Below, piece after piece: positions 11,314 through 23,176 of a DNA stretch of 64,000 nt. The stretch spans positions 23,334,383-23,398,382 of the forward strand of contig CM039502.1 in the NCBI GenBank assembly GCA_022432975.1. Direction: 5' to 3'. Numbering within the stretch: the first letter of the stretch is position 1; each line of letters opens with the position of its first letter. The notes under the pieces are model-generated. The model was not told the origin of the DNA and did no database searches. It saw nothing but the letters and a program-made list of their open reading frames with translations. A program made the translations under genes and the position numbers. The stretch is from Begonia masoniana (taxonomy: Eukaryota > Streptophyta > Magnoliopsida > Cucurbitales > Begoniaceae).

Positions 11314-14005
11314 TGTAATACCCGACTTTTCGGGATATTAATATTTTAATGTAAATGACATTTTTGTAAAATATGTCAAATCAAGCCCGTTCTATGAACA
11401 GAAAGTGTTATTAGAACCCTAGTGGTAAATGAAAACTATTGGTGAAATAAGCGACTTTAGAGAAAACCAAACCGTTAGCTAAATAACGAGTCAAATGAGA
11501 GAGCAAATAGGAAATGAGTAGAAGGGCAAAAAGGGGAAATTTCCAAATCAAATTTATTAAAAACAAGTTTCTTCTTTCTTCCTCAGCACACTACCCGCGA
11601 GCTCCTCTCTACATTCTCAAGGGCGATTTCTTTTCTTCCTCCTCACGACGATTCTTTCTCAAAGCTTTGGCTCGTTCTTCACATTTTCCTCCTCCGATCA
11701 ACGTTCTAGGTAAGGTTTTATAGTTTTGGAACTCGAGATTTTGATTTCTAGGTAGATGAACGATTTGAGTTCGTTTAGAGTTCTCTGTCAAAAGAAACGT
11801 GACATAGAGGTTTGGAATATCGAACTAGGGTTGTTCGATAAATGCCTTGAGAATGAATGTTGTGGCTTTAGGTGAAATTCCATAGCTAAGAAAATTAGAA
11901 AACCTTCAGAAATCGATTTCCCTATGCTCGGTTTTGACAACAATGTTGTGAATTTGTCGTAGGTGAACAACGCTCGTGGATGGAGCTCAGCTTGCAACAG
12001 ACGCGAGGTAAGTCTTCGTGGTTGTTTGACCGATTTGGTCTACACCATAAGAATTTATGTAAAAATTAAGGATTTGGAGACGTAGTGTAATTGGGTAGTT
12101 AGGTTAGGTAGTTAGTTTAATTAAGTTGTTAAATGTTTAAGTCCATTGTTTGTTTATGTTTTTATAGTATTCATGGTATTGCACGTGTCCATGCATCATA
12201 GTTTCTAACAAGCACGAAAACAAATTTCTATGCATGTTTTCATGAAAAAGATAATAAAAAGGTATAAAGAATGGAAAGATGGTCAAGCCATTGGCGGTGG
12301 TTCAGACATGGCTGTCAGGTGAGGCATGTCTTCCCCCCAGGTAGATCCGAAGGGCTATCCAATCGCTGGATGTGCCGTTCCTATCTACTGAGAGTGAAGC
12401 CTCGGGTGACATAAAATGAAATGTATAGCAAAGAAACAAAAAGCATGATTTTACGCATTGCATACGCATAGCATTCACTAGTATGCACGTAGACTTACTG
12501 AGCCTCTAGCTCATGTTGTTTATTCTATGGTGTGTGTGACTTTGACACAGGTGAGGATGACGTTCCTCCACCTGATGTATGAGGCCGGTAGAAGGAGAAT
12601 GCTCGCGGGAGTGTGTTGGCACAGTCGATGCTTAATGTGACCCGTGGGGATGTATGTATGTGTTTTGAGGGGATTGAGATGTTTTAGGCTGAGGGTGATA
12701 TAGGTAGAAGTATTGAATAATTAGAATCATATTAGGATGTTTGGTTCTGGATAGCTGATATAATGATGTATGGATGTTTTGATAAACTGTTTTATAAAAT
12801 GTTTTGTTAAAGTTTTTTTGGAACTGCTTGATGAAAAAGATCAAGGGGGAAATGTTAGTTTTTAAAAGGATCCACGCGGTTCATTCTAATGAAAATGTAC
12901 TTTGTGGTCTAATACGTCTAGCGTCGGTTCCGAGTGAGATTATGGAGGATGTATGAGTATCGGATTGTTTGATGTCAAATTGTATTGTGAAGGCGTATGT
13001 GGTGTTAGTGAAATTGAGGAAGAAATTTGGTGTATAGGTGTGCGTATGTAAATGGAGGAAGAAAGAGAAAAGAAAGAGATGAGCTAAGTCCTCTGAAAGA
13101 TTAGATTCCAGAGAACTTGGCGATCGATCGCCTGAGATGGCGATCGATCGCCAATAATGGTCGCCATATACCAGTGGAAGTTTAAATGTTGTCGTTTAGT
13201 GAGTGGTGGAAGTTGCCTAGCGGAAGTTGATCGGTAGAAGCTGGATGAATGAGTCATTCGACTGACATCACCGGTGGAAGTTTAAATGTTGTCATTTAGT
13301 GAGCGGTGGAAGTTGCCTAGTGGAAGTTGATCGGTAGAAGCTGGATGAATGAGTCATCCGGCTGACGTCACCGGTGGAAGTCTAAATGTTGTCGTTTAGT
13401 GAGCGGTAGAAGCTGGATGAATGAGTCATTCGGCTGACGTCACCGGTGGATGTAATCCAGTGGTGGAAACGAACGTTGTTCGTGTAGTGAGCGGTGGATA
13501 TTGCTGACTGTCACCAGTGGATGTAATCCAGCGGTGGAAGTAGACGTTAATAGTAAGTATTGGCAGAAGATATCTCCTTGGCGGATGATGTCTTTCTAAT
13601 GGGAGATGTTCAGGAGATCAAGCGCAGAACTCTCTGGTTTTTCCAGAGTAGTTGTCGATCCTACGCGGGAAGGGAAGGCGTACGGTCGGATCACGAAAGC
13701 CATTCGTTCTGGAGGATGGACGTGAACCGATCGATTGGTTGTGCTGGGGCGATCGTTCGCCTGCGGCATTTTTGTTGTCTGGGAGATATTGTCCTCGCCT
13801 TTGCTTTGCATTTTTTCTCTGTTTCTTTTGTTAAAAATTATAATTGATTTTAAATGTTTGTTTTAAAAAATTGTTTTGTAATTGTTTCTAAAGGTTTTAT
13901 TGAATTGTTTTCCAACTGTTTTCCGCTAAAACGCAAGTATAAAAGAAAGAAAAGTTTGTACGGAAATTTTGGGAATAGTATGGGTATAGATTTAGGGTTG
14001 TTACA
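11314..14005 (+). mobile_element. 5' LTR of the 9.1-kb gypsy element, 2692 bp
   Basis: Begins TGTAATACCCGAC and ends GGGTTGTTACA, followed by a 5-bp spacer and a priming site. It contains a CT-rich leader, a donor-like CTAGGTAAGG near 11708, a second CGAGGTAAGTC near 12004, GGTCTACACCATA near 12038, an acceptor-like region before GGTGAGGATGACG near 12550, GCGATCGATCG motifs, and 100-bp subrepeats from 13171. The partial 3' LTR at 18211-20453 aligns with it from about 11755 onward. Confidence 0.92.
13171..13441 (+). repeat. 100-bp subrepeats in the 5' LTR (two full, one 70-bp)
   Basis: Units start at 13171, 13271 and 13371 with CCGGTGGAAGTTTAAATGTT and end with GAGTCATYCGRCTGACRTCA. The third lacks the internal GTTGCCTAGCGGAAG segment. 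Each contains TTGTCGTTTAGTGAGCGGT and a TGACRTCA octamer. Confidence 0.9.
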
Positions 14006-14010
14006 GTTTA

Positions 14011-14022
14011 TGGTATCAGAGC
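14011..14022 (+). other. Primer-binding site (tRNA-iMet)
   Basis: TGGTATCAGAGC, 5 bp downstream of the LTR end. It fixes the element as plus-strand and the LTR boundary at 14005. Confidence 0.95.
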
Positions 14023-14174
14023 GCCCCAGGTTTTAAAAACGGTTTTGTAGACTGCTCGACTGCACAGCCACTACGCGGACATCCTTCTTCAACTGTATGG
14101 ATGTTTAATGCTTTATTTGATTTCGATTTCTTAGGATTATTATTTTGTTGGTATAGGAGTTTTTATAAAAAAAA

Positions 14175-15600
14175 ATGGTACGAGGAAGAGATCTAAGAGA
14201 CGAAGCTCTCGATAGACTCACCGATATGCTGGACCGTCAAGCCCAGCATATGGACCGGCAGGCACAACAGATCGAGCAATTGGTAAATCGAGATGGTAAT
14301 AGGGCCCGAGAGGTAGTTGTACCGAACCATCAGGGCATGGAGAGGTTTTAGAAGTTACAGCCTCCAATTTTCAATGGACAGTCATCGGATCCTACACTAG
14401 CTGAGGAATGGATCCGTACTATGGAGGATATGTTGGAGTACGCCGGCATAAAGGATAGGAATAAGGTGGTATATGTCACTTTCCACATGGCATTAGATGC
14501 CCGTTTTAGGTGGGACTCGATTAAGGCGACTACGGACGTGGCAAGTATGACGTGGGAACGATTTAAGACAGTGTTCTTCGAGAAATACTTCAGTCGCACA
14601 GTGAGGGCGGCAAAGAGAGCGGAATTTATGCAGCTGAAATAGACGGGCTCAATTGCGGAGTATATTCGGAAGTTCGAGGCTCTATCTCGATTTGCCCTAA
14701 GTTTGATAGGCGACAATGAAGACATGGTATGCCAGTTTATTGATGGATTGAATTCCGAGATTCGGAAGAGTGTGATTGTGTCGAGAATTCCAGGTGTGCC
14801 CTATTTGGAGATCGCAGCAAGGGCTTTAGACTTTGAGGTTGCAGAGGTAGCCTATGTTAAAACGAGGGAGCCTGCCAAGGGCTTCTTTCGTGAGATTCAG
14901 CTTCTGGTACGAAACCGAGGGTGGCAACCTAGAGGACAACAACAGCCGCCACAACAAAGGGGCAGTAAGAGGCCCTACGACTGTAAGGGCGACCAGGGCA
15001 AGGGGAAGCAAGTCCAAGGGGCTACACAAAAGCCCATTTGCCCTAAATGTCTGAAGGAACACTTCGGTGAATGTCGAATGGGTACCAATGCGTGTTACCG
15101 ATGTGGAGAGACTGGCCACTATGCCATGAATTGCCCACTACTGAACCGGACTCAACCAGGCAGAGATCAGCAGGGCAGAGATCAGAGGCAATTCATGCCG
15201 AGGATTTTTGCATTTATTGAGCCTGGTGATGTCGACGACGAGGCTCAGCCTTCTGTTATAGCAGGTACTATCTTAGTCATGGGTACACCAATATTTTCTT
15301 TGATAGACGCGGGAGCTACGCACTCCTTCATTTCTATTTCTTGCATGGCTAAATTGGGCTTAGAGTCTGAGTTATCAGAGTATGAGTATAGAGTGATGCT
15401 GCCTTCGGGAGTGCTTATGCAGTCCGATTGTATCTTCCAAGGTAACGTCATCTCGGTAGGGGTTAATATCCTCTATGCTTGCCTGATAGTCATGAGCATA
15501 GAGCGGTACGATCTTATATTGGGATTGGACTAGCTAGGTTGCCATTTCGCTACCATAGACTGCCGATCCGGACTGGTAACTTTTCGGCCTCCGGATAAGG
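14175..15600 (+). pseudogene. Gypsy gag and protease (interrupted)
   Basis: Starts at ATG 14175 (MVRGRDLRDEALDRLTDML), preceded by an A-rich leader. One frame runs to 15533, broken by in-frame TAG stops near 14349, 14640 and 15531, each explained by a Trp or Gln codon changing to TAG. The gag core includes MTWERFKTVFFEKYF and an intact CCHC knuckle CYRCGETGHYAMNC at about 15093. The aspartic protease follows, with an intact LIDAGATHSFIS active site near 15301 and LILGLD before the last stop. It encodes the particle protein and processing enzyme of the 9.1-kb element and is not translatable as it stands. Confidence 0.9.
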
Positions 15601-17133
15601 AAGAGTTTTCATATCAGGCGATGAACCGGTTGAGTGGGTTGCCTATATCCTATTCCATGAAAGTTCGAGAGCAGTTTAGAGGCAAATGCTCAGTTTATCT
15701 GGCTACAGTGGTCGATACTCAGCTGCTTGACGGGGTAAAACCGGAAGACCTTCCTGTGGTTAAGGAATTCTCCAAGATCATTCTTGATGATCTTCCTGGA
15801 TTACCGCCGATAGAGAGATTGAATTCACTATTGATGTTTATCCAGGTACGGAGCCTGTATCGAAAAATCCATACAGACTGGCACCTGCAGAATTAAAGGA
15901 GTTGAAGACTCAGTTAGAAGAGTTGTTAGACAAGGGGTTCATTCGACCCAGTTTCTCTCCTTGGGTGCGCCAATTTTATTTGTTAAGAAGAAAGACGAAA
16001 CCCTCCGAATGTGTGTGGATTACAGAGAATTGAATAAACTAACGGTGAAGAATAAATATCTACTGCCTCAGATTGACGATCTGTTTGATCAACTACAGGG
16101 TGCTCGAGTGTTTACACAGATTGACCTACGCTCGGGTTATTATCAATTAAAGGTCCGGAAAGAAGACATTCAAAAAACAGCTTTCCGAACGAGGTATGGG
16201 CATTACGAATTCCTTGTGATGTCCTTTGGACTTACTAATGCTCCTGCAGCGTTTATGGATATGATGAACCGCACTTTTAAGGAATATTTAGACAAGTTTG
16301 TCGTCGTCTTCATTGATGACATCTTGGTCTACTCAAGGACAAAGGAAGAGCACGAAGAGCATCTGCGGATTGTTCTTAGGATTTTATCTCAGCACCAATT
16401 ATATCCAAAGTTCCCTAAGTGCAAGTTTTGGCTGGACAGAATAAGCTTTCTCGGTCACGTCATATCTCAAGAGGGAATCTCAGTAGATCCAGCTAAGATT
16501 GAGGTGGTCAGGGATTGGACACAGCCTAAGAACGTACGAGAGGTACGTGGATTCCTCATATTGGCAGGATACTACTGGAAGTTCATTGAGGGATTTTCAA
16601 AGATAGCAGTCCCTTTGTCCCGATTGACGAGAAAGATGAAAGGTTTGTATGGTCTGCTGCGTGTGAAAAGAGTTTCAACGAGCTGAAACAAAGGCTGACT
16701 AAAGCACCGGTGTTGATACTACCTGTAGAAGGCGACAAGTTCAGTATATACTGTGATGCTTCAAAGGTTGGACTTGGGTGTGTGTTGATGCAGGAGGGCA
16801 GAGTCATTGCTTATGCTTCTAGGCAATTAAAACCGTACGAGCAAAATTATCCAACTCACGACCTTGAGCCCGCAGTGGTTGTCTTTGCTTTAAAAATCTG
16901 GAGACACTATCTGTATGGACAACCGTGTGAGGTGTTCTCCTGACCACAAAAGTTTAAAATACTTGTTTACGCAAAAGGAACTCAATATGCGACAGCGAAG
17001 GTGGTTGGAGTTCGTAAAAGATTATGATTTTGAAATTAAATACCACCCAGGGAAGGCAAATAAAGTCGCAGACGCTTTGAGCAGAATGCCTTCTACTAGT
17101 CAGGCTATGCTTACATCGATGTCGAGAATGTAA
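15601..17133 (+). pseudogene. Gypsy reverse transcriptase and RNase H (frameshifted)
   Basis: A single-base loss near 15813, after LPGLPP, and another near 15963, after SPW, shift the frame before RT. RT itself is open at 15961-16686: [33 protein letters not shown], and the catalytic [10 protein letters not shown] further frameshift near 16640 precedes RNase H ([24 protein letters not shown]). Another near 16942 shifts into [19 protein letters not shown], then [15 protein letters not shown], which ends RNase H. It is close in sequence to the family A pol at 36428 but clearly a different copy. Confidence 0.92.
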
Positions 17134-18210
17134 AGGTCTGAGATCGAGAAGTTCGACGTAGAGATTGTGTCAGAGTTGTCCAGCATGCTCACCAACATTT
17201 CTCATAGGTCGATGATTTTAGACAAAATACGAGAAGCTCAACAGAAGGATTTGGAATGTGAAAGGCTTCGGATGACAATGACATCTGAAGGTTCGTCTGA
17301 CTTCAACCTGACAGATGAAGGAGTATTGAAATATAGGCACAAGTGGTATGTGCCTAGCGATGATGAGCTGAAGAAAGAGATCCTAACCGAGGCACATTCC
17401 TCGGCATACTCGGTGCATCTGGGGAGCACCAAAATGTATCGAGACTTGAGACAACATTTATGGTGGCCGAACATGAAAAGAGAGATTGCTAGATACGTGG
17501 AGACCTGCCTAATATGTCAACAAGTTAAGGCTGAACATCAAAGGCCAGCCGGAACCTTACAGCCACTGCCGATTCGGAGTGGAAGTGGGAGCAAATCTCC
17601 ACGGATTTCATAGTGAGACTCCTGAGAATGACAAAGGGGCACGATGGCATTTGGGTGATAGTGGACTGTTTGACAAAGACGGCCCACTTCCTACCAGTGA
17701 AGATGACCTATTCTATGGATCAGCTAGCTGAGCTGTAAGTGCAGGAGATAGTCAGATTACACGGAAGTATCCATCTCTATTGTTTCTGATAGAGATGCCA
17801 GATTCACTTCGAAATTTTGGAAGAGTCTACATAAGGTAATGAGAACTCAATTAAATTTCAACACGGCGTTTCATCCTCAGATTGATGGACAGACAGAAAG
17901 AACAAATCAGATTCTTGAGGATATGCTTAGAGCTTGTGTGCTGGAGTTTCAGGGCTCATGGAGCCGATATCTACCATTGATTGAGTTCTCGTACAACAAC
18001 AACTTCCAGGCTATGATCAGCATGGCTCCGTATGAGGCATTGTATGGTCGAAAATGTAGGTCTCCATTATACTGGGATGAGGTCGGCGAAGCCAGTATAA
18101 TTGGCCCAAATATTTTGCAACAAACAGCGGAGAAGATCGCAGTTATCAGACAACGTATAGAGATAGCACAGAGCCGCCAAAAGAGCTATGCTGACACTAG
18201 TATGACATAG
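17134..18210 (+). pseudogene. Gypsy integrase, C-terminus deleted
   Basis: The zinc-binding region is visible (VHLGSTKMYRDLRQHLWW, CLICQQVKAEHQRP). The catalytic core follows in broken frames: GIWVIVDCLTKTAHFLPV, then AFHPQIDGQTERTNQ and YEALYGRKCRSPLYW. Stops and frameshifts disrupt 17600-17840. Coding sequence stops at 18210, inside the segment after RIEIAQSRQKSYAD, and passes directly into the middle of an LTR. The C-terminal chromodomain region, the 3' untranslated region, the polypurine tract and the first ~440 bp of the 3' LTR are missing. Confidence 0.9.
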
Positions 18211-20453
18211 ATGAATGATTTGAGTTCGTTTAGAGCTCTCTGTCAAAAGAAACGTGACATAGAGGTTTGGAGTATCGAACTAGGGTTGTTCGATAAATGC
18301 CTTGAGAATGAATGTTGTGGCTTTAGGTGAAATTCCTTAGCTAAGAAAATTAGTAAACCTTCAGAAATTGATTTCCCTATGCTCAGTTTTGACAACAATG
18401 TTGTGAATTTGCCGTAGGTGAACAACGCTCGTGGACGGAGCTCAGTTTGCAACGGACGCGAGGTAAGTCTTCGTGGTTGTTTGACCGATTTGGTCTACAC
18501 CATAAGAATTTATGTAAAAATTGAGGATTTGGAGACGTAGTGTAATTGGGTAGTTAGGTTGGGTAGTTAGTTTAATTAAGTTGTTAAATGTTTAAGTCCA
18601 TTGTTTGTTTATGTTTTTATAGTATTCATGGTATTGTACGTGTCCATGTATCATAGTTTCTAACAAGCACGAAAACGAATTTCTATGCATGTTTTCATGA
18701 AAAAGATAATAAAAAGGTATAAACAATGCAAAGATGGTCACGCCGTTGGCGGTGGTTCAAACATGGCTGTCGGGTGAGACATGTCTTCCCCCCGGGTAGA
18801 TCCGAAGGGCTATCCAATCGCCGGATGTGCCGTTCCTATCTACTGAGAGTGAAGCCTCGGGTGACATAAAATGAAATGTATAGCAAAGAAACATAAAAAA
18901 TGATTTTACGCATTGCGTAGGCATAGCATTCGCTAGTATGCACGTAGACTTACTGAGCCTCTAGCTCATGTTGTTTATTCTATGGTGTAGGTGACTTTGA
19001 CAGAGGTGGGGATGACGTTCCTCCACCTGATGTATGAGGCCAGTTGAAGGAGAATGCTCGCAGGAGTGTGTTGGCGCAGTCGATGCTTAATGTGACCCGT
19101 GGGGATGTATGTTTGTGTTTTGAGGGGATTTGGATGTTTTGGGCTGAGGGTGATATAGGTAGAAGTATTGAATAATTAGAATCATATTAGGATGTTTGGT
19201 TCTGGATAGCTAATATTATGATGTATAGATGATAAACTGTTTTATAAAATGTTTTGTTAAAGTTTTTATGGAACTGCTTGATGAAAAAGATCAAGGGGGA
19301 AATGTTAGTTTTTAAACGGATCCACGCGGTTCGTTCTAGTGAAAATGTACTTTGTGGTCTAATACGTCTAGCGTCGGTTCCGAGTGAGATTATGGAGGAT
19401 GTATGAGTATCGGATTGTTTGATGTCAAATTGTATTGTGAAGGCGTATGTGGTGTTAGTGAAATCGAGGAAGAAATTTGGTGTATAGGTGTGCGTATGTA
19501 AATGGAGGAAGAAAGAGATGGGCTAAGTCCTCTGAAAGATTAGATTCCAGAGAACTTGGCGATCGATCGCCAATAATGGTCGCCATATACCGGTGGAAGT
19601 TTAAATGTTGTCATTTAGTGAGCGGTGGAAGTTGCCTAGCGGAAGTTGATCGGTAGAAGCTGGATGAATGAGTCATCCAGCTGACGTCACCAGTGGAAGT
19701 TTAAATGTTGTCGTTTAGTGAGCGGTGGAAGTTGCCTAGTGGAAGTTGATCGGTAGAAGCTGGATGAATGAGTCATCCGGCTGACGTCACCGGTGGAAGT
19801 TTAAATGTTGTCGTTTAGTGAGCGGTGGAAGTTGCCTAGCGGAAGTTGATCGGTAAAAGCTGGATGAATGAGTCATCCGACTGACGTCACCGGTGAAAGT
19901 CTAAATGTTGTCGTTTAGTGAGCGGTAGAAGCTAGATGAATGAGTCATCCGGCTGACGTCACCGGTGGATGTAATCCAGCAGTGGAAGTAGACGTTAATA
20001 GTAAGTATTGGCGGAAGATATCTCCTTGGCGGATGATGTCTTTCTAATGGGAGATGTTCAGGCGATCAAGCGCAGAAATCTCTGGTTTTTCTAGAGTAGT
20101 TGGCGATCGTACGCGGGAAGGGGAGGCGTACGGTCGAATCATGAAAGCCATTCATTCTGGATGATGGACGTGAACCGATCGATCGACTGTGCTGGGGCGA
20201 TCATTCGCCTGCGGCATTTTTGCTGTCTGGGCGATATTGTCCTCGCCTTTGCTTTGCATTTTTTCTCTGTTTCTTTTGTTAAAAATTATAATTGATTTTA
20301 AATGTTGGTTTTGAACAATTGTTTTGTAATTGTTTCTAAAGGTTTTATCGAATTGTTTTCCAACTGTTTTCCGCTAAAACGCAAGTATAAAAGAAAGAAA
20401 AATTTTTACGGAAATTTTGGGAATAGTACGGGTATAGATTTAGGGTCGTTACA
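18211..20453 (+). mobile_element. 3' LTR of the 9.1-kb gypsy element, 5'-truncated
   Basis: Aligns with 5' LTR positions from about 11755 to 14005 with scattered substitutions and small indels, and ends GGGTCGTTACA followed by the AGCAC duplication. The 5' part, from TGTAATACCC to about 11755, was lost with the end of pol in one deletion. The junction is near ATAGATGAATGATTTG, and related sequence (GTAGATGAACGATTTG) lies in the 5' LTR. Confidence 0.92.
19590..19961 (+). repeat. 100-bp subrepeats in the 3' LTR (three full, one short)
   Basis: Units start at 19590, 19690, 19790 and 19890. The last is the short type, as in the 5' LTR. This copy has one more full unit than its partner LTR. Confidence 0.9.
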
Positions 20454-20458
20454 AGCAC
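20454..20458. repeat. Target-site duplication AGCAC (right copy)
   Basis: Matches 11309-11313. Shows that both outer ends of the 9.1-kb insertion are original despite the internal deletion. Confidence 0.9.
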
Positions 20459-20577
20459 ATCCCTACCAAAATTCAACTCCCAAAAAAATCAGAATAAATC
20501 TCCCAAAATATTCCGAACAATTTTCGATCGATAACTCAATCCAAGAATTTCAATACCAGAATTTCTGAACACCAACA
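20459..20577 (-). mobile_element. Minus-strand LTR, right segment
   Basis: Continuation of the LTR at 10999-11313. On the minus strand it begins TGTTGGTGTTCAG. A 14-bp match, CACCAACAGTAACA, links 20570-20583 to 10637-10650 at the other side of the element. Confidence 0.55.
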
Positions 20578-20583
20578 GTAACA

Positions 20584-21211
20584 GAAAAATTCCAAACAAT
20601 TAATCACACTGAAAATTTCAAGAGGAAACAATTTCTCTCTACTCTATGTCTTCGGGCGTCGATAGAGTCTTCTGGATGGAGTTACGGGGGTGGCCGGTTC
20701 TTTGTAGTGGACAGAGGCTGGGTTCTGTTCTTCCTTCGTTGTTATTCAATGGTGACAGACAACATATGAGGACAAATCTTCCTCAAGACAGCGAACTCTG
20801 TCGATGGTTGGTGTGGCGAGTTCTGAATGGCGGTTTCCCTCGCACAAATCTGTGTCAAAAATCGATAAATCTCGTGGCGTTCTCTGGTTTGAAGGTGCGA
20901 CCGGAAATTGGGCTTCTCCCTGGACGACCGTCGGCAATTTTTGTGGCATCGGCCTTCCGTGCGATGGTGGTCGGCTTCTCTTCGATGGTAGATGACGATG
21001 TTGGGTTTTTCTTCTTCCTTCGTGAAGAAGAGAATAAGGATGCTGGAAATTTAAAAAAAATTTCCTTTTTTTCCTTTTATTTTTATTTTTTTATTTCCTA
21101 ATTTCCTTTCTTCAAAAAAATTGCAAATTTCACTCACTGAAATTGAAAACCTGTAAAATCGTTTGATACCTTCGATGAATCAAAATCTGATTTTCAGAAA
21201 CTTTCAACGTT
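20584..21211 (-). mobile_element. Internal remnant of a small minus-strand Copia-type element
   Basis: Lies between the short LTR element and a minus-strand priming site at 21212-21223. Open frames on either strand are short and show no recognisable domain. The 3' LTR expected on the left was not found. Confidence 0.35.
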
Positions 21212-21223
21212 GCTCTGATACCA
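21212..21223 (-). other. Primer-binding site (tRNA-iMet) on the minus strand
   Basis: GCTCTGATACCA, the complement of TGGTATCAGAGC, 5 bp from the inferred LTR edge at 21229. Confidence 0.85.
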
Positions 21224-21228
21224 TTTCT

Positions 21229-21475
21229 TGAAAAAATCAAATGAGAAACCGAAAAAGAAATATGACGAAGAACACCATATTTACGTGAAAAAATCCTTTC
21301 GAGAAAAAACCAAAGGGTAAATGAACAAATTAACTATGAAGATCGAAATACAACCGTGAGTTTTGCAACTCTAACTTACATGAATTTATAGAGAAAACAA
21401 AACCCTAATGAGATTTTCAACATGTGACTAATTGGTGTGGCCCGTATAGAATTCGAGTCACACTAAATTCTAACA
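21229..21475 (-). mobile_element. Short minus-strand Copia-type LTR, about 247 bp
   Basis: On the minus strand it begins TGTTAGAATTTAGTGTGACT and ends GATTTTTTCA next to the priming site. It includes a TATAAATTCATG promoter-like stretch and a TCTCGAAAGGATTTTTTCAC segment like those common in plant Copia LTRs. Confidence 0.65.
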
Positions 21476-22189
21476 ATATTGCCAACAATAATAGCTTAAG
21501 AGTCAATTTGTCAGAATTTTTATAAATTAGTAGTTATTTTGGACTTTACCTTTGAAGTAAAATAAAATTATTCATCATTTTATAGGAAGTTAAGAGATAA
21601 ATGTGTAGAAATTTTCTATATTGAGGTTTTTGACTTGACTTGAATTTATTTTAATTCATATGATATCTCCAATATAAATGTGTACATACGTGAGATTGTA
21701 GTCATTTTGTGACTTTAATTCCCTCCAATTTTTTGATAGTGTCTATATAGAACATGGATCCTTATTAATAATGTCCTCTTGCATGTACTTTGAAATATAT
21801 TGTAAACTTCGTTACAGATTTATCTTTAAAATGTGATTATTGTAGTGGTTTTAAAATTATGTATTTTCTACATAATATCAATAACTACAACAAGCCTCAT
21901 ATGCATATAATATTTATTACGTAATTTCTCCTTTTCTCAGAAGTTTGAGGAAAGACTGATTAAAAGCTTGTATAAGAACAGAGGCCCATGCAGGAATATT
22001 CAAAGACCATAAATTCAACCAAGGCCCGGAGATCGTTCTCCGACGCCCCTAGCCCAGTACTTCCGACTCGCTTCTTCCTTAATGCGGACCGAAGGCTTTT
22101 TTTGGGATATGCGTTCACAGCTTGCAAGGTTTTCGTTTTGTGCTTAGACAAGTTCGTAGTTCGATTCACAGAACGTTCGCGCTGATCTT
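21476..22189. other. AT-rich flank and possible 5' region of the RBM28 pseudogene
   Basis: 21476-21960 is AT-rich with no ORF or repeat that I recognise. 21985-22190 is less AT-rich and could be the old promoter or 5' leader of the pseudogene, but no clear TATA box or start codon was found. Confidence 0.35.
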
Positions 22190-22269
22190 TTGGAAATCTA
22201 CTGTTTTACTCGTACGAGAAATCCTTTCCTTCTAGTTTCTCATATTTCCTTGATTTTGGAAGTGAATGA

Positions 22270-23176
22270 GCGCGGCGAAGAGGGAGCCGCTATTAAGCAC
22301 TCCTCCTCAACTGTGTTTGTTTCCAACTTACCTTACTCCTTTACCAACAAACTGGTATTTTTCTTTGTTCTTTCATCTCTTTTGTTTCCTTGGAAAGATT
22401 ACAATGGCAAACCTCAGTTTATCGTTTAGTGTCAAGGTTTAAGCGTTTTGTGTTTGTATCTTTTTCATGTCCTTAACGATTCAGTTTGAAGAAACATTTG
22501 AAGATGTCGGACCTATTAGACGGGCTTTCATGGTTAGAGAAAATGGTATGTACAGAATCATGCTGTAGCTTAACTCCAGATTTTTATGTTAAGACTGGCT
22601 GAGCCAATCTTGCACGTTCTATTTTTAAGAGTGAGATACCAAATGTTCTTCTTTTGCTCTTTCTTAATTCAAGTTGAAAAGGATACGATATGTTTTCTTT
22701 TCTTATGTTCATGCTGACAGGATCAACTAAGCATCGTGGTTTTGGTTTCTTTCAATTATAAGTTCTCTGCTGTTCTTGCCCCTTCTATTTCTTTTACAGT
22801 TGGATTTTTTCTTATGTAATTACCTTTGAGATTGAAGACTCTGAGGTTTCTGGTTTGGTTTTCAAATGTTTGACTGGATAGAATTTAATCCTATGCAATA
22901 TGCTTCCAAATGATATTTTCTTGTGAGTTTCCTCTGTATTACCAATCATACTGGAAAACTTTTAACCAGCAAGTTTTTTTATTCATGAGTAGCATAACAT
23001 ATATGAACAATCTATTACTTAATCCTGTGTTCTGATGTCTTTCAGTGCTATCAAAGAAGATGCAAATCGTGCTATAGAGTTGATAAATGGGTCATCTGTT
23101 GAAGGCCGAAAAATTGCAGTCAAACATGCAATGCGGCGTGCTCCTCTTGAGTAGCGAAGATCAAAGAAGAAACAAA
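22270..23176 (+). pseudogene. RBM28: RBM28 pseudogene, exons 1-4: first RRM
   Basis: RNP2-like TVFVSNL in exon 1, FEETFEDVGPIRRAFMV in exon 2, RNP1-like HRGFGFFQ in exon 3, and AIKEDANRAIELINGSSVEG with KIAVKHAMRRAP in exon 4. Exon 3 is followed by ATAAGT where GTAAGT is expected, a G-to-A change that removes the donor. Exon 4 has TAG at 23152-23154 just after RRAPLE, where CAG (Gln) is the likely ancestor. Confidence 0.88.

Noticed and set aside
12300..12420. Structured RNA in the 11314 LTR
   Set aside because: The C-rich and GGTGAG-like words are retained in both LTRs, but no convincing stem set could be found by eye.
20646..21101. 151-codon plus-strand ORF
   Set aside because: No recognisable domain, low-complexity Phe-rich end, and it lies antisense inside a minus-strand Copia-type remnant.
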